DNA from: Ancrocorticia sp.
GTDB lineage: Bacteria > Actinomycetota > Actinomycetes > Actinomycetales > Actinomycetaceae
DNA length: 64,000 nucleotides
NCBI GenBank assembly: GCA_022648165.1
Contig: JALCLX010000002.1
Span: 247,706 to 311,705 of the forward strand
Direction of reading: 5' to 3'
Positions 1 through 9,260 of this stretch are shown piece by piece. The position numbers and the translations under genes are program-made. The stretch's first letter is position 1. The number at the start of each line of letters is the position of its first letter. The notes beneath the pieces were generated by a model. The model saw nothing but the letters and a program-made list of their open reading frames with translations. It was not told the DNA's origin and did no database searches.

Positions 1-851
1 ACAGTTCCACATGGGATAAACAGAGCCTCACCTGGATACAACGTCACGGGATTCAGGAAAAGCGAGGCGACAACACCTGGGTTGTCAGGGTGTTTCTTTC
101 CCAGGATTACTACTGTGTGATCGGCGCGTGCAGACGGCGATTCTTCGGGGTCTCGCGCCTTGCACGCTTCCACCACTTCACGCACCGCTTCCGCATCGGG
201 GCGAGTGCCCTCTGAAAGCAAAAACCGAAAGGCACCGCGGACGCCGTCGGAATTAAGCCGGCGGACCAGGCTATCGGTTAATGGAGTGTCCAAGCCACCG
301 ATGACCTCCAGGATGCGCCGCACCGTGCGGAAACCAGCTAAAGCCTCGAAGTGGCTCAGCGCGTATGCCAGCTCCGGCTTATGGTTACGATCCTTGTAGT
401 TGCGCTCTGGGCTTGTCCGCGGGATTCCTGCGGCCTCCTCGGCCGCAAAACCCTCTTCTGCCTGCTTCAGCGTGGGATGGACTTGGAGTGAAAGTGGCTC
501 ACGCGGCGCAATCAGTTTCAACAGATAGGGAAGCTCATTTCCCTGGCGCTGTGCCACTAATTCGCCCAGCGCTTCAGCAGGATTGGCCGCGATAAAGTCG
601 CGAAGCGTCTCCTCGGTCTTTTCCGCCTGCCGCACATGCAAAGGCAGTACACCGGCCGATTCCGGATACAGCTCCTGCAAGTCAAACAACATGCCATGCG
701 GATCATTGATGACCCGTGCCGGATCGTCCGGGTGCGCCCCAAACCACACTTCAGCAACTCGCTTGTCCGCCCGGGGTAATCCGAACAAGCCCGGTATGGC
801 TACCCGCGAACCCCACGCATAGTCACGTATTCGCCCTTGTAGGCGCTCCAT
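1..851 (-). CDS. manA: mannose-6-phosphate isomerase, class I (partial, 3' end outside window)
   Basis: Not in the ORF track because it runs off the left edge; I translated it from the minus strand starting at ATG 851. The product should interconvert mannose-6-phosphate and fructose-6-phosphate in the cytosol, feeding GDP-mannose synthesis or mannose use. About 283 codons are present. Motifs of the Zn-dependent cupin type I family are visible: YAWGS near the N-terminus, AEVWFGAHPDDPA, LPYLLKLIAPREPLSLQVHP with the metal-binding QVHP, the NYKDRNHKPELAYAL segment and, at the edge, LFIPCGT. The C-terminal part is missing only because the window ends. It is followed upstream (higher coordinates) by DUF3027 on the same strand with a 25 nt gap. 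The family assignment is secure; the exact sugar-phosphate role is inferred from the family. Confidence 0.93.
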   Translation of the reverse strand, partial: MERLQGRIRDYAWGSRVAIPGLFGLPRADKRVAEVWFGAHPDDPARVINDPHGMLFDLQELYPESAGVLPLHVRQAEKTEETLRDFIAANPAEALGELVAQRQGNELPYLLKLIAPREPLSLQVHPTLKQAEEGFAAEEAAGIPRTSPERNYKDRNHKPELAYALSHFEALAGFRTVRRILEVIGGLDTPLTDSLVRRLNSDGVRGAFRFLLSEGTRPDAEAVREVVEACKARDPEESPSARADHTVVILGKKHPDNPGVVASLFLNPVTLYPGEALFIPCGT

Positions 852-876
852 CGCACTCGCTTTCTGCAATCACCTA

Positions 877-1659
877 CTAGGCGAAATCGGCTTCCGATTC
901 ATCCAATACGGGCGTGGAAGGATCCCACAGCTTCTTCTGCGGCAGAGCATCAGTTTCAGAATGCGCACCACAACCATGGTCAAAAGAAACTGCACGGCCA
1001 TCGAATGGTGACCATTCATTGGCGCACACGCCGAACATCGTCGCGGCAGCACCTCCCATGGGCAATAGGTACCCGCAGGTAGAACATGGCGCGTGGGCCG
1101 CGCGAGTCGCAGGATTATCCGGACCACAATCGCCCCGATACCAGCGTTCAAACGCAGCTTCGCGGCCCAGCGGAGAAAGGACTCGCGCGCGCACTTGAGG
1201 AATCGGATCGTCCAACAGCTCCGATTCCTTGCCCGCATCGTCACCGCCCGGCTGCAACATAGGATCATCGGCGCGATACGGAAGCCTGTCCGTGGGTTGC
1301 ACGTCGCTCGGCTCCAAGCGATCCGCCCACGGGATCCACTGCGGCGAGAGCAGTGCATCTTCTCCCGGAAGCAAAGCCATCTCACTAACTGTGGCTCGCT
1401 TAGAACGCGGAATACGGGCCATGGTCACAGCCCAATACCAACCTCGATATCCTGGAAGCAAACATTCGAAGCAATGCGTCAGTACCCGATCGCCCTCCGG
1501 TACCACGCCAGCATGTTCGCCGACATTCTCTGGATGCGTCAGATCCGTCAAGGCTTCGCGTGCCTCATCAACCATCCGCGCAAGAATCTTCTCTTTGCCC
1601 GCATCGCGACGCGGCCTGATGCGAACTCCCCGCTGTGGCGCCTCAGGCATCGAAATCAT
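877..1659 (-). CDS. DUF3027 family protein
   Basis: A 260 aa soluble protein of unknown function. The actinobacterial DUF3027 signature is clear: TMARIPRSKRATVSEMALLPGEDALLSPQWIPWADRLEPSDV in the middle and, at the C-terminus, a Cys-containing segment HAPCSTCGYLLPMGGAAATMFGVCANEWSPFDGRAVSFDHGCGAHSE. Its Cys/His content (CSTC, C, HGCGAH) suggests metal binding, which is inference. The ATG start lies 17 bases inside the preceding cold-shock gene, so the two are translationally coupled. The csp-DUF3027 pairing is a recurrent arrangement in actinobacteria. An alternative start 3 codons in (MPEAPQ) is possible. Confidence 0.85.
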   Translation of the reverse strand: MISMPEAPQRGVRIRPRRDAGKEKILARMVDEAREALTDLTHPENVGEHAGVVPEGDRVLTHCFECLLPGYRGWYWAVTMARIPRSKRATVSEMALLPGEDALLSPQWIPWADRLEPSDVQPTDRLPYRADDPMLQPGGDDAGKESELLDDPIPQVRARVLSPLGREAAFERWYRGDCGPDNPATRAAHAPCSTCGYLLPMGGAAATMFGVCANEWSPFDGRAVSFDHGCGAHSETDALPQKKLWDPSTPVLDESEADFA

Positions 1660-2017
1660 CAGCTAAAGTCCGGAGTGCCGCAGCGATACGATGTCCCCCA
1701 TCAGGGTAATGCCCTCTGCGCAACTGCGTGGATGCCGAATCAAGGATCTTGATCAGGTCCTCGATAATGGGGACCATCGCTTCTGGCTTACGGCGGTTCT
1801 TCTTCGCTAACGATTCGATCTTGGCGATAACCGAGACCGACAATGCCTGCGGGCCGCGGCGAGTATCCGCCACTCCATACTCCACATGCATACCCGGGCG
1901 CACCTTGGTTCCAATCGGAAGTGCAGAGGCAGGAAGATAAACTTCCGCGCCGTCATCGCCCGCGATGAACCCAAAACCCTTCTTTTCGTCAAAGAACTTG
2001 ACTCTACCCGTTGGCAC
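1643..2017 (-). CDS. CspA-family cold-shock protein with C-terminal extension
   Basis: A 124 aa protein with an N-terminal cold-shock (S1-like OB) domain of about 65 residues: GRVKFFDEKKGFGFIAGDDGAEVYLPASAL carries the RNP1-like KGFGFI motif. RNP2 is atypical (EVYLPAS instead of VFVHFS), which may weaken aromatic stacking with nucleic acid. About 55 further residues form a helical, basic extension (KKNRRKPEAMVPIIEDLIKILD), typical of the longer actinobacterial Csp linked to DUF3027. The start is GTG with AGAAGAGG upstream. Likely role: RNA/ssDNA binding. Overlaps the DUF3027 gene by 17 bases. Confidence 0.85.
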   Translation of the reverse strand: MPTGRVKFFDEKKGFGFIAGDDGAEVYLPASALPIGTKVRPGMHVEYGVADTRRGPQALSVSVIAKIESLAKKNRRKPEAMVPIIEDLIKILDSASTQLRRGHYPDGGHRIAAALRTLADDFDA

Positions 2018-2287
2018 CTAGACACCTCTTCTATTCATGCGATAAGAGGGCATAAAACCCCCATTGCATACTGCTCACTAGTCTACCGGGTTGCATGCGC
2101 TCTTTAGAAAAAAGGCGTGGATTACGCTGAGCGCCGACAATCTGAAGGCAGATTATGTCCGCCAGTCTTGGTAACGTTGCATCAGACTATCGTGAGGCAG
2201 GCAACAGCCTCCATAACCTCCAGTAGCGCGTATACGGAGACTGGTGCTGCAAAGACATCACGTAGCAGATGCAATGAGGTGATATAC

Positions 2288-4276
2288 GTGGTCAAGATGA
2301 TCCGATCGGCGGCAGTAACGGTCCTTGCTGCACTGATTGCCATCTTTATGTGTGCAGGCACGGCCGCGGCGGCCGAACCTGTGCACACTACCGGTCCGGT
2401 AACAGATGAAACGGGCAGCGTCTCTGATGTCAGTGCAATCGAGAGCAGCCTTGAATCTCTTCAAGATGCCACTGGTTACCCGCTGCGCGTCGTTTTTGTG
2501 GACACCTTTGATTCCTACAATTCCGATCAGTGGGCAGAACAATCATTCATCGCCTCTGGCTTGAGCCAATCAGATTCGCTGCTCGCGGTGGCGATCGATT
2601 CTCGCCAGTTCTCCGTTTATGCGGGCGGCAGCGGGTTTACTGTGGATGAGCTTCAAGAAGCCGTCAACTCCACCGCTGTTCTGGACAAGTGGCGTGATGG
2701 CGATTGGTCCGGTGGCATTTCGGAGTTGACGCAACAGCTGGCTGGCGCCGATTCTGCCAATGTACCGAATTCGGACTCACAGGATTCCGGCCGCACCTCC
2801 CAGGAATCCAGCAGCTCCAGCGCCGCCATTTGGTTTTTGTTGCTTATTGTGCTCGCCGGGGGGATCTTCCTTATTGTCCGCAGCAGGCGCAAGAAGGTAG
2901 CCGTTGCAGCCAAGGCCAGCACGGACTTGCGATCGCTCCAAAAGCAAGCGTCAGCAGCGCTCCTCGCTGCCGACGACGGCGTCCGCGCAGCGGCTGGGGA
3001 ACTGGAATTCGCCCGTGCAGAATTTGGTATCGAAGCCACTCGGCAATTCTCCGATGCTCTCACGCGCGCCAAATCCGCAGTGCAGCAAGCGTTTGAGATT
3101 CAGAAAAAGTTGGACGATGACACGCCGGAAACACCCGCACAGCAATCGCAGATGAATGCCCAGATCGTCGCACTGACGGCCCAGGCACAGCAGGCCATTG
3201 CCGAACAGGAGCGCGACTTCCAACAGATGCGCGATCTTTCAAGTCGCGTTATGGAGAACCTTGATGAACAAGAAACTCGCGTATCAGAGATAGCAGCACA
3301 ACTCGATTCTGCGGAACCGCAACTCCAATCTCTCAAGGTGACGTACCCCGCGTCCGCATTAGAGAGCCTCAGCACCTATCCTGCGCAGGCACGGGCACTG
3401 CTCGATGCGGCTACGAAGGCCATCCAGGAAGGGCGTGCCGCTGGCTCCAGCGGCGACAAGTCCAAAGCTGTTCCCTATGCGCGAATCGCAGAGGATGCGC
3501 TGCGGCAGGCACGCGTACTTGCCGACCAATGCGCCAATGCTCGCACCTCGCTTGCCGAGGCGCAAACCAAAGTTGCCCAAGGTATCGCTTCGCTCAGCGC
3601 TGATATCTCGGACGCGAAGCGCTTGGGCCAAGGTGATTCCGTGATCGCAGCGCGTCAGGCCGATGCCGAAAAGGCCGTAACATACGCCAGCGGCTCCGGT
3701 ATCGATCCGTTCCGTGCACTCGATCAACTGACCCAGGCGGAAAATGCACTCGACGCCGTTCTCACCGGCGTGCGCTCAGCAGAACAGAACACCAACAAGG
3801 CACGCGAATTGGCAGATCGTAACCGGAGCAACGCCCAGGCAGTTATCAATGAGGCGGATACGTATATAGACCGCTACACGCATTACGTGCCCCAACGCGC
3901 CCGAACCCAGCTGGCTGCCGCCCAGGCGTCTTTTGCTGCCGGCGATGCGAACAAGGATCCGCGTGAAGCGCTTCCATACTACGAACAGGCAAAAACGCAG
4001 GCTCAGGACGCTCTCAACATCGCACGCAATGCCGTATCTGATGAATCACAGCGCCGATCGGGCGGAATGTCCAGCCCGCAATCTGGCACCAACTGGGGGT
4101 CCATTTTGGGCGGTATGATCATCGGCTCTCTACTATCGGGAGGAGGCCATCACCATGGTGGATTCTCAAGTGGCTCATTCGGTGGCGGCTTCTCCGGTGG
4201 GGGCGGATTCGGCGGCGGCGGATTTGGAGGCGGATTTGGAGGCGGCCGTGGAGGCGGATTCGGCGGATCCTTCTGA
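2288..4276 (+). CDS. TPM-domain membrane protein with coiled coil and Gly-rich tail
   Basis: The ORF track begins at 2117, but GAGGTGA at 2276-2282 sits 5 nt before GTG 2288, giving a good signal peptide (MIRSAAVTVLAALIAIFMCAGTAAAAEP), so I place the start there; ATG 2297 is the alternative. The order is: signal peptide, extracytoplasmic TPM (YgcG/TPM_phosphatase) domain of about 130 aa (TGYPLRVVFVDTFDSYNSDQWAEQSF...LLAVAIDSRQFSVYAGG), a transmembrane helix (AAIWFLLLIVLAGGIFLIV) followed by a basic stop-transfer RSRRKK, about 350 aa of helical coiled coil, and a GGHHHGGFSSGSFGGGF glycine-rich end. It sits 80 nt upstream of pspA, the usual partner. Probable role: membrane-stress or photosystem-II-like membrane maintenance with PspA; the biochemical function is unknown. 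Confidence 0.85.
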   Translation: MVKMIRSAAVTVLAALIAIFMCAGTAAAAEPVHTTGPVTDETGSVSDVSAIESSLESLQDATGYPLRVVFVDTFDSYNSDQWAEQSFIASGLSQSDSLLAVAIDSRQFSVYAGGSGFTVDELQEAVNSTAVLDKWRDGDWSGGISELTQQLAGADSANVPNSDSQDSGRTSQESSSSSAAIWFLLLIVLAGGIFLIVRSRRKKVAVAAKASTDLRSLQKQASAALLAADDGVRAAAGELEFARAEFGIEATRQFSDALTRAKSAVQQAFEIQKKLDDDTPETPAQQSQMNAQIVALTAQAQQAIAEQERDFQQMRDLSSRVMENLDEQETRVSEIAAQLDSAEPQLQSLKVTYPASALESLSTYPAQARALLDAATKAIQEGRAAGSSGDKSKAVPYARIAEDALRQARVLADQCANARTSLAEAQTKVAQGIASLSADISDAKRLGQGDSVIAARQADAEKAVTYASGSGIDPFRALDQLTQAENALDAVLTGVRSAEQNTNKARELADRNRSNAQAVINEADTYIDRYTHYVPQRARTQLAAAQASFAAGDANKDPREALPYYEQAKTQAQDALNIARNAVSDESQRRSGGMSSPQSGTNWGSILGGMIIGSLLSGGGHHHGGFSSGSFGGGFSGGGGFGGGGFGGGFGGGRGGGFGGSF

Positions 4277-4355
4277 GCCTCGAATATCCCTAGACCACGT
4301 GGTCTACACCACATAGTCTTAGAACAGAACCCAACCAACCAAGGAAAGGCAGAAC

Positions 4356-5111
4356 ATGGCCGAAAAGCAAACAATTCTTGGGCGCATGGCTCAACTCGCC
4401 AAGGCAAACATCAATGCGCTCCTCGACAAAGCTGAAGATCCACAGAAAATGCTGGACCAAATGGTGCGCGATTACACCAATTCCATCGCTGAAGCGCAAG
4501 ACGCTGTGGCCATGACTGTGGGTAATCTTCGGCTCGCGCAGTCGGATTACAACGAAGACGTCAAGACATCCCGCGAATGGGGGCAGAAGGCGCTCGCAGC
4601 TTCGCGGAAGGCAGACAGCTTGCGCGCTTCAGGCAAGGAGGCGGACGCTCAGCGTTTCGATGACCTGGCCAAGATCGCGATTGGCAAGCAGCTGCAGTAT
4701 GAAAAAGAGGCGCGCGATGCCGAACCATTGATCCAGTCACAAGAGGAAGTTGTTGCGAAACTCAAATCTGGCTTGGATCAGATGCGCAATAAGCTTCAAG
4801 AACTCAAGAGCAAGCGCGACCAACTCGTAGCGCGGCAAAAGTCGGCCGAGGCACAGAATCAGGTTCAAGATGCGATCTCGTCAATCAACGTTCTTGACCC
4901 GACAAGCGAACTAGGACGTTACGAAGATCAAGTGCGCCGGCAAGAGGCACTGGCCGTCGGAAAGGCGGAAGTGGCAGCGTCGTCACTCGAAAGCCAGTTC
5001 GCTGAACTCGAAGATCATTCAAACGACGTGGAGATCGAGGCAAGGCTCGCTGCACTTAAGTCTGATAAGGCACCGGCGCAAATCGAAGCGAAAGATTTCA
5101 CCGTTTACTGA
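4356..5111 (+). CDS. PspA/IM30 family membrane-remodelling protein
   Basis: A 251 aa, almost entirely helical protein starting MAEKQTILGRMAQLAKANINALLDKAEDPQKMLDQMVRDY, the standard PspA/Vipp1 N-terminus with amphipathic helix and the DPxKMLDQ motif. Length matches the family (220-260 aa). Family members form ESCRT-III-like oligomers on the inner face of the membrane and counter leakage. The ribosome site AAGGAAAGG precedes ATG 4356. It follows the TPM gene at 80 nt, and the pair is a known functional couple. The last 30 residues (DHSNDVEIEARLAALKSDKAPAQIEAKDFTVY) form a short extension. Psp activation here might involve the PspC-domain proteins encoded 14 kb away, which is speculative. Confidence 0.9.
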   Translation: MAEKQTILGRMAQLAKANINALLDKAEDPQKMLDQMVRDYTNSIAEAQDAVAMTVGNLRLAQSDYNEDVKTSREWGQKALAASRKADSLRASGKEADAQRFDDLAKIAIGKQLQYEKEARDAEPLIQSQEEVVAKLKSGLDQMRNKLQELKSKRDQLVARQKSAEAQNQVQDAISSINVLDPTSELGRYEDQVRRQEALAVGKAEVAASSLESQFAELEDHSNDVEIEARLAALKSDKAPAQIEAKDFTVY

Positions 5112-5298
5112 GAGAGCGCCGCAATATCGCCTAAGATCGCCCACGCGCCGATTCGACGTTGTGGGAGGCACTCGTACATGAGTGCCTCCCCACAATTCCT
5201 TCCCGGTGTTGCCATTTCTTCTCAGCACCACCATGCCTTCGCAGCTTTTTCTGGTTATTCCTAGGCAACTCCCAGCTTCCATCAGTTCAATAGCTTTT

Positions 5299-6042
5299 AT
5301 GAGCATGCAACCTACTACGCCAGAAGCGACACTCCTCGTCGTCGATGACGAACCGTCGATCCGTGAGCTTCTCTCCGCTTCCCTCCGGTTCGCCGGTTTC
5401 AAAGTACTCGCAGCAGCTGATGGACACGAAGCGCTTGATCACCAAGCCGGTGCTCACATAGACCTCGCCGTTCTGGACATTATGTTGCCAGATATGGACG
5501 GATTCGAAGTGCTTCGCCGCCTCAGGGAACGAGACCCTGAATTGCCCGTCCTGTTTCTCACAGCACGCGACGATGTCAAAGATAAAGTTCAGGGCCTCAC
5601 GGTTGGTGGAGATGACTACATCACCAAACCCTTTTCCCTAGAGGAAGTGGTGGCACGCATCCGCGCAGTGTTGCGCCGTACCAATCCGGTGGAGACCGAA
5701 GAACCAATCCTGCGCTATATGGATCTTGAACTCAATGAGGATTCCTACGAGGTCAAACGCGCAGGTCACGAAGTGGAGCTCTCTCCCACCGAATTCAAAT
5801 TGTTGCGTTACCTCATGATCAACGCGGAACGCGTAGTCTCAAAGATGCAGATCCTGGATCACGTGTGGGATTACAACTGGGAAGGTGAGATATCGATAGT
5901 CGAATCGTATATCTCCTACCTCAGGCGCAAGATCGATTCCCCTGAATCGCTCGGTATTACCGATCCGAAAGAAGCAGCCGCACTCGTGCCACTAATTCAG
6001 ACCAAGCGCGGAATTGGTTACGTTCTGCGAGGCGGTAAGTGA
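5299..6042 (+). CDS. OmpR/PhoP-type response regulator
   Basis: The track ORF starts at 5182, but the family start is ATG 5299 (MSMQPTTPEATLLVVDDEPSIRELL), 247 aa. Receiver domain residues 10-125 contain the acidic pair VVDDE, phospho-acceptor D60 (VLDIMLPDMDG), switch Thr in FLTARDD and Lys in TKPFSLEEVVARI. The C-terminal winged helix (SPTEFKLLRYLMINAERVVSKMQILDHVWDY...VVESYISYLRRKID) resembles the mycobacterial PhoP/TrcR subgroup. It overlaps the downstream kinase by 4 nt (GTGA), so the two are coupled. No good ribosome site precedes 5299; ATG 5305 is an alternative. The target regulon cannot be seen from sequence. Confidence 0.9.
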   Translation: MSMQPTTPEATLLVVDDEPSIRELLSASLRFAGFKVLAAADGHEALDHQAGAHIDLAVLDIMLPDMDGFEVLRRLRERDPELPVLFLTARDDVKDKVQGLTVGGDDYITKPFSLEEVVARIRAVLRRTNPVETEEPILRYMDLELNEDSYEVKRAGHEVELSPTEFKLLRYLMINAERVVSKMQILDHVWDYNWEGEISIVESYISYLRRKIDSPESLGITDPKEAAALVPLIQTKRGIGYVLRGGK

Positions 6043-7643
6043 CAACAACGCGGCGGCATCACACGGGCGCGCGCCTTCACCGCACGCTCTCGTTTCGCCT
6101 GGTTGTGAGCTTCATAGCCCTCATGGCGATCGTCGTATCGGTTGTCGGGCTCATCACCGTTACGATGTTGCAGCGCTACCTTGTGCAAAACCTTGACGAT
6201 GACTTGCGTTCATCCGGTCATTTGCTCGCGAAACAGTCTGTCGACAGCCTGGTACAGTCGCCCGCCGTCACAGTTCCAAACGCCAATCAGAGTACCAGCG
6301 ACATCAACCTTTCGGACTACTTTATCTATATCAAAGTCACGCGGCTCACTGGCCCGCTGTCGCGTGAACTTCGCACCCAGACGGTCACGAAGGTCAACAC
6401 GAACGTTGTCACGTCGCACGGCACTCCCGCTGACCCTCAGGATCTGCTAGGAACCGTGGGTACAAATCCCACTACCGTTTCTGGCACGGCAACAGAATCG
6501 TGGCGCGCCATTGTGATTCCCGTGGTCGATCAAGATTCTGGAGACAGCCTTGGATCCGTGCTGGTAGCACGCCCTTTAGGCCCGATCTTCACCACCGTCA
6601 CTCAAGTGACGCGCCTGGTCATCCTTGTTAGCCTCGCAGTGATCACCTTCGGCGCCATTGCCGTAGCGATGTTGGTGCGCGGATCGTTGAAGCCGCTACG
6701 CAACATTGAAAACGCTACGCACAAAATCGCGGCCGGCGATCTTTCACGACGAGTGCCGCGCGGGCAAGATGGCACGGAAGTTGCCATGCTAGCAGACTCC
6801 ATCAATGCGATGCTCGCACAAATTGAGCAGGCTTTCGCTGTGCGGATCCACTCCGAACAGAAGATGCGCCAATTCGTCTCCGACGCATCACACGAGCTAC
6901 GCACTCCCCTCGCTACCGTACGCGGATATGCCGAACTGTACCGTTTGGGTGGCGTTCCGGACAGCGAGATGAAGCCAACCATGAATCGGATCGAATCCGA
7001 GGCCAAACGTATGACCAGGCTTGTTGAAGATCTGCTTCAACTTGCGCGCCTTGACGAAGGCCGGCCCCTCGACCTCAAAGCCATCAATCTCACTGCGATC
7101 TGCCGCGACGCAGTCGCCGACTACCACGCACGCAACCTATCCCGTTCCGCCGAACTCATAGGGCTCGATGGTGGCGCGCCCGAGCAACTCACTATTGTTG
7201 CGGACCGCGATAAAGTAACGCAAGTAGTGTCAAATCTATTATCCAATGTTCTCACCCATACGCCGGAAGGCACTGCCTGCGAGGTGGCAATTGGTCAACG
7301 TGTTCCCGATGAAACAATCGTGGAGATTCGCGACCACGGACCTGGTGTCAAACCGGAAGACGCCGCACACTTGTTTGAGCGCTTCTACCGCACAGATTCA
7401 TCACGCACACGTGCCTCCGGCGGTTCCGGCTTAGGAATGGCGATCGTTGCCGCCGTCATGGCATCGCACGGTGGCACGGCCCGCGTCTCAGAAACTCCAG
7501 GTGGCGGGCTTACAGTGACGCTCACGTTCCCTACGAATGGCCCGCGGCCGCTCAATCCGATACAACATCCGGAGGATCAAACGGCGATGAACCATCAGGC
7601 ATCTCCGGGTGTGCAGACGCCTGGTCCAGCATCGCTTCAATAG
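6039..7643 (+). CDS. HAMP-domain sensor histidine kinase
   Basis: A 534 aa partner of the preceding regulator, starting at GTG 6039 inside its stop codon region. Order: N-terminal TM helix (LVVSFIALMAIVVSVVGLITVTML), about 150 aa extracytoplasmic sensor loop, second TM (LVILVSLAVITFGAIAVAMLV), HAMP, HisKA with the phospho-accepting His in DASHELRTPLATVRGYAEL, then HATPase_c with N box (VVSNLLSNVLTHTP), G1 (DHGPGV), F box (FERFYR) and G2 (GGSGLGMAIV). All catalytic boxes are intact. Its last 92 bases overlap the oppositely oriented acyltransferase gene; the C-terminal tail beyond the ATPase domain is Pro-rich and probably dispensable. Confidence 0.92.
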   Translation: MTTTRRHHTGARLHRTLSFRLVVSFIALMAIVVSVVGLITVTMLQRYLVQNLDDDLRSSGHLLAKQSVDSLVQSPAVTVPNANQSTSDINLSDYFIYIKVTRLTGPLSRELRTQTVTKVNTNVVTSHGTPADPQDLLGTVGTNPTTVSGTATESWRAIVIPVVDQDSGDSLGSVLVARPLGPIFTTVTQVTRLVILVSLAVITFGAIAVAMLVRGSLKPLRNIENATHKIAAGDLSRRVPRGQDGTEVAMLADSINAMLAQIEQAFAVRIHSEQKMRQFVSDASHELRTPLATVRGYAELYRLGGVPDSEMKPTMNRIESEAKRMTRLVEDLLQLARLDEGRPLDLKAINLTAICRDAVADYHARNLSRSAELIGLDGGAPEQLTIVADRDKVTQVVSNLLSNVLTHTPEGTACEVAIGQRVPDETIVEIRDHGPGVKPEDAAHLFERFYRTDSSRTRASGGSGLGMAIVAAVMASHGGTARVSETPGGGLTVTLTFPTNGPRPLNPIQHPEDQTAMNHQASPGVQTPGPASLQ

Positions 7644-8307
7644 CACGCACAACCCGAGCCATAAAACGCTCCGCGTCCTCACCAGCCACCGCATACATCG
7701 GCCTGCCAATGTACAAGAACACGGGACTCCCTACATGCGGGAAAAATGATCCCACGGGCATCGCTTCATGTCCGCCCGCCATTGCCACAGGCACGATTGG
7801 AGCACCCGTATGAATGGAAAGCGCGGCCGCACCAGGCTTGAATGCGCCGAGCTTGCCGTCACGCGAACGCGTACCTTCCGGAAAAACCAGAATGGGGACA
7901 CCCGCTTCCAGCAACCTCCTGGTCATGCCAGCGGCCTTGCTGGCCCTCCGAGCGCGCGCCTTACCCTTGCGCTCCACCGGATACGTATTAAAGAACAATG
8001 ACGTCAAGCTAGAGATGAAACGCTTACGGTAGAAATAATCAGCTGCAGCGCCCGTTGCCAGATGCTCGGTCAACTTATCCGGAAGCAAAGAAAATACCAT
8101 CGGTGCATCCAGATGCGATTGGTGATTCGGTATCACAAGGAATGGGCCTTCCAAACCCTCCACGTTTTCCTCGCCCATCACGGTAGGGCGAACCACGGTA
8201 GAGATCACTGGACGCGTAACCATGCGCCGCATGAAATGCCGCCTGCGAGCTAAGCGCTTGCTCTTATACCGATCCAGAGGCTCAAGGGCCTCGCCGCCCG
8301 AAGCCAT
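7552..8307 (-). CDS. 1-acyl-glycerol-3-phosphate acyltransferase family (PlsC-like)
   Basis: A 251 aa protein with the acyltransferase blocks: NHQSHLD (the H-X4-D catalytic motif), YFYRKRFISSLTSLFFNTYPVER, FPEGTRSRDGKLGAFKPGAA (FPEGTRS substrate-binding block) and APIVPVAM. It should acylate a (lyso)phospholipid or related acceptor at the inner membrane face. The first base of its ATG is the last base of the TGA of the upstream SDR gene (TGATG), so the two are coupled. The 3' end overlaps the histidine kinase gene on the other strand by 92 bases. The exact acceptor is unknown; mycobacterial-style lipid biosynthesis is one possibility. Confidence 0.88.
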   Translation of the reverse strand: MASGGEALEPLDRYKSKRLARRRHFMRRMVTRPVISTVVRPTVMGEENVEGLEGPFLVIPNHQSHLDAPMVFSLLPDKLTEHLATGAAADYFYRKRFISSLTSLFFNTYPVERKGKARARRASKAAGMTRRLLEAGVPILVFPEGTRSRDGKLGAFKPGAAALSIHTGAPIVPVAMAGGHEAMPVGSFFPHVGSPVFLYIGRPMYAVAGEDAERFMARVVRAIEAMLDQASAHPEMPDGSSPFDPPDVVSD

Positions 8308-9110
8308 CAGCCGCGCCGGCCCTTATTGATCTTCGCGCTGATTGCCCACACCCATTCCTTCGGCGCATGCGCCGCCACCGCGGAAATAACCTTAAAACGA
8401 ACCGAAGGCACGGAGTAAACCTTACCGGCGTCGACGTCGTCTAAACAATCGCGCACTACGTCTGCTGGTTGCAGCCAAATAAAGTCGGGCACGTTCGACC
8501 GCTCTACTCCTGCACGCTTGTGGAACTCGGTGCGTACCCAGCCAGGCATGAACGTCATCACGTGAACGCCGGCCGGTTTCACTTCGATACCGAGCGAGAC
8601 AGACCACGTGCGGACCATCGCCTTAATACCCGAGTAGAGCCCCATGGGCACCAAAGCAGAGACAGATGCGGTATTAATAATGACCCCGTGGCCGCGTGCT
8701 TTCATCGCAGCTGCTGCTATTGCTCCTAAGCGGACAACAGTGGTGCCCATCAGATTGATTGCGTCCTCCAGCGGCTGCGTATCCGTGGTGGCGAGTTCGT
8801 GGTAAAGGCCCTGCCCGGCGTTATTAACGAACACTTCGATCGGGGAGCTTTGATCGTGCAGCCGTTCAGCCACGGCTGTTACGCCTGCCTCGGTGCCAAG
8901 ATCCGCAGCAAGCGTTTCAACAGTCACTCCAGTGCTACGCAATTCGGATGCAGTCTTTTCCAGCCGCTCTTGCGAACGTGCCACAAGCACAAGAGCGCAA
9001 CCCCGCCGCGCGAGAGCCCGCGCAAAGGCAAGCCCGATTCCAGAAGTTCCGCCTGTAATAAGCGCCGTCCCCCACAATGGTGACGTGACGTTCTTCAGCC
9101 TTTTGCTCAC
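8307..9110 (-). CDS. short-chain dehydrogenase/reductase
   Basis: A 267 aa classical SDR. Rossmann dinucleotide motif ITGGTSGIGLAFARAL at residues 17-32, VNNAGQG at about 92, catalytic Ser in NTASVSALVPMGLYSGIKAM with the YxxxK Tyr/Lys pair, and a PGWVRTEF turn. The substrate cannot be named; the resemblance is to the YqjQ/DltE-type group that reduces acyl or keto groups. It is followed without spacing by the acyltransferase gene, suggesting a joint lipid-modifying role (inference). Upstream, divergent to the HD-like gene, lies a 150 nt intergenic region that I could not resolve into promoter boxes. Confidence 0.88.
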   Translation of the reverse strand: MSKRLKNVTSPLWGTALITGGTSGIGLAFARALARRGCALVLVARSQERLEKTASELRSTGVTVETLAADLGTEAGVTAVAERLHDQSSPIEVFVNNAGQGLYHELATTDTQPLEDAINLMGTTVVRLGAIAAAAMKARGHGVIINTASVSALVPMGLYSGIKAMVRTWSVSLGIEVKPAGVHVMTFMPGWVRTEFHKRAGVERSNVPDFIWLQPADVVRDCLDDVDAGKVYSVPSVRFKVISAVAAHAPKEWVWAISAKINKGRRG

Positions 9111-9260
9111 GTATCTACGTTAGTTCACAAACTGTCGTTTCGTCTCATCCTCCCAGACGCCGAAGCCTGCGAAGAGGAGAAACTAACCTTTTCTGCCCAG
9201 CAGTATTAGAATCACCAGAGTTCGCGTCCAAAGCCTGGCGCCACATCCAAAGGAGGTAAC

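Noticed and set aside
2117-2287. N-terminal 57 codons of the TPM ORF
   Set aside because: They lack a ribosome site and would bury the signal peptide; GTG 2288 is better supported.
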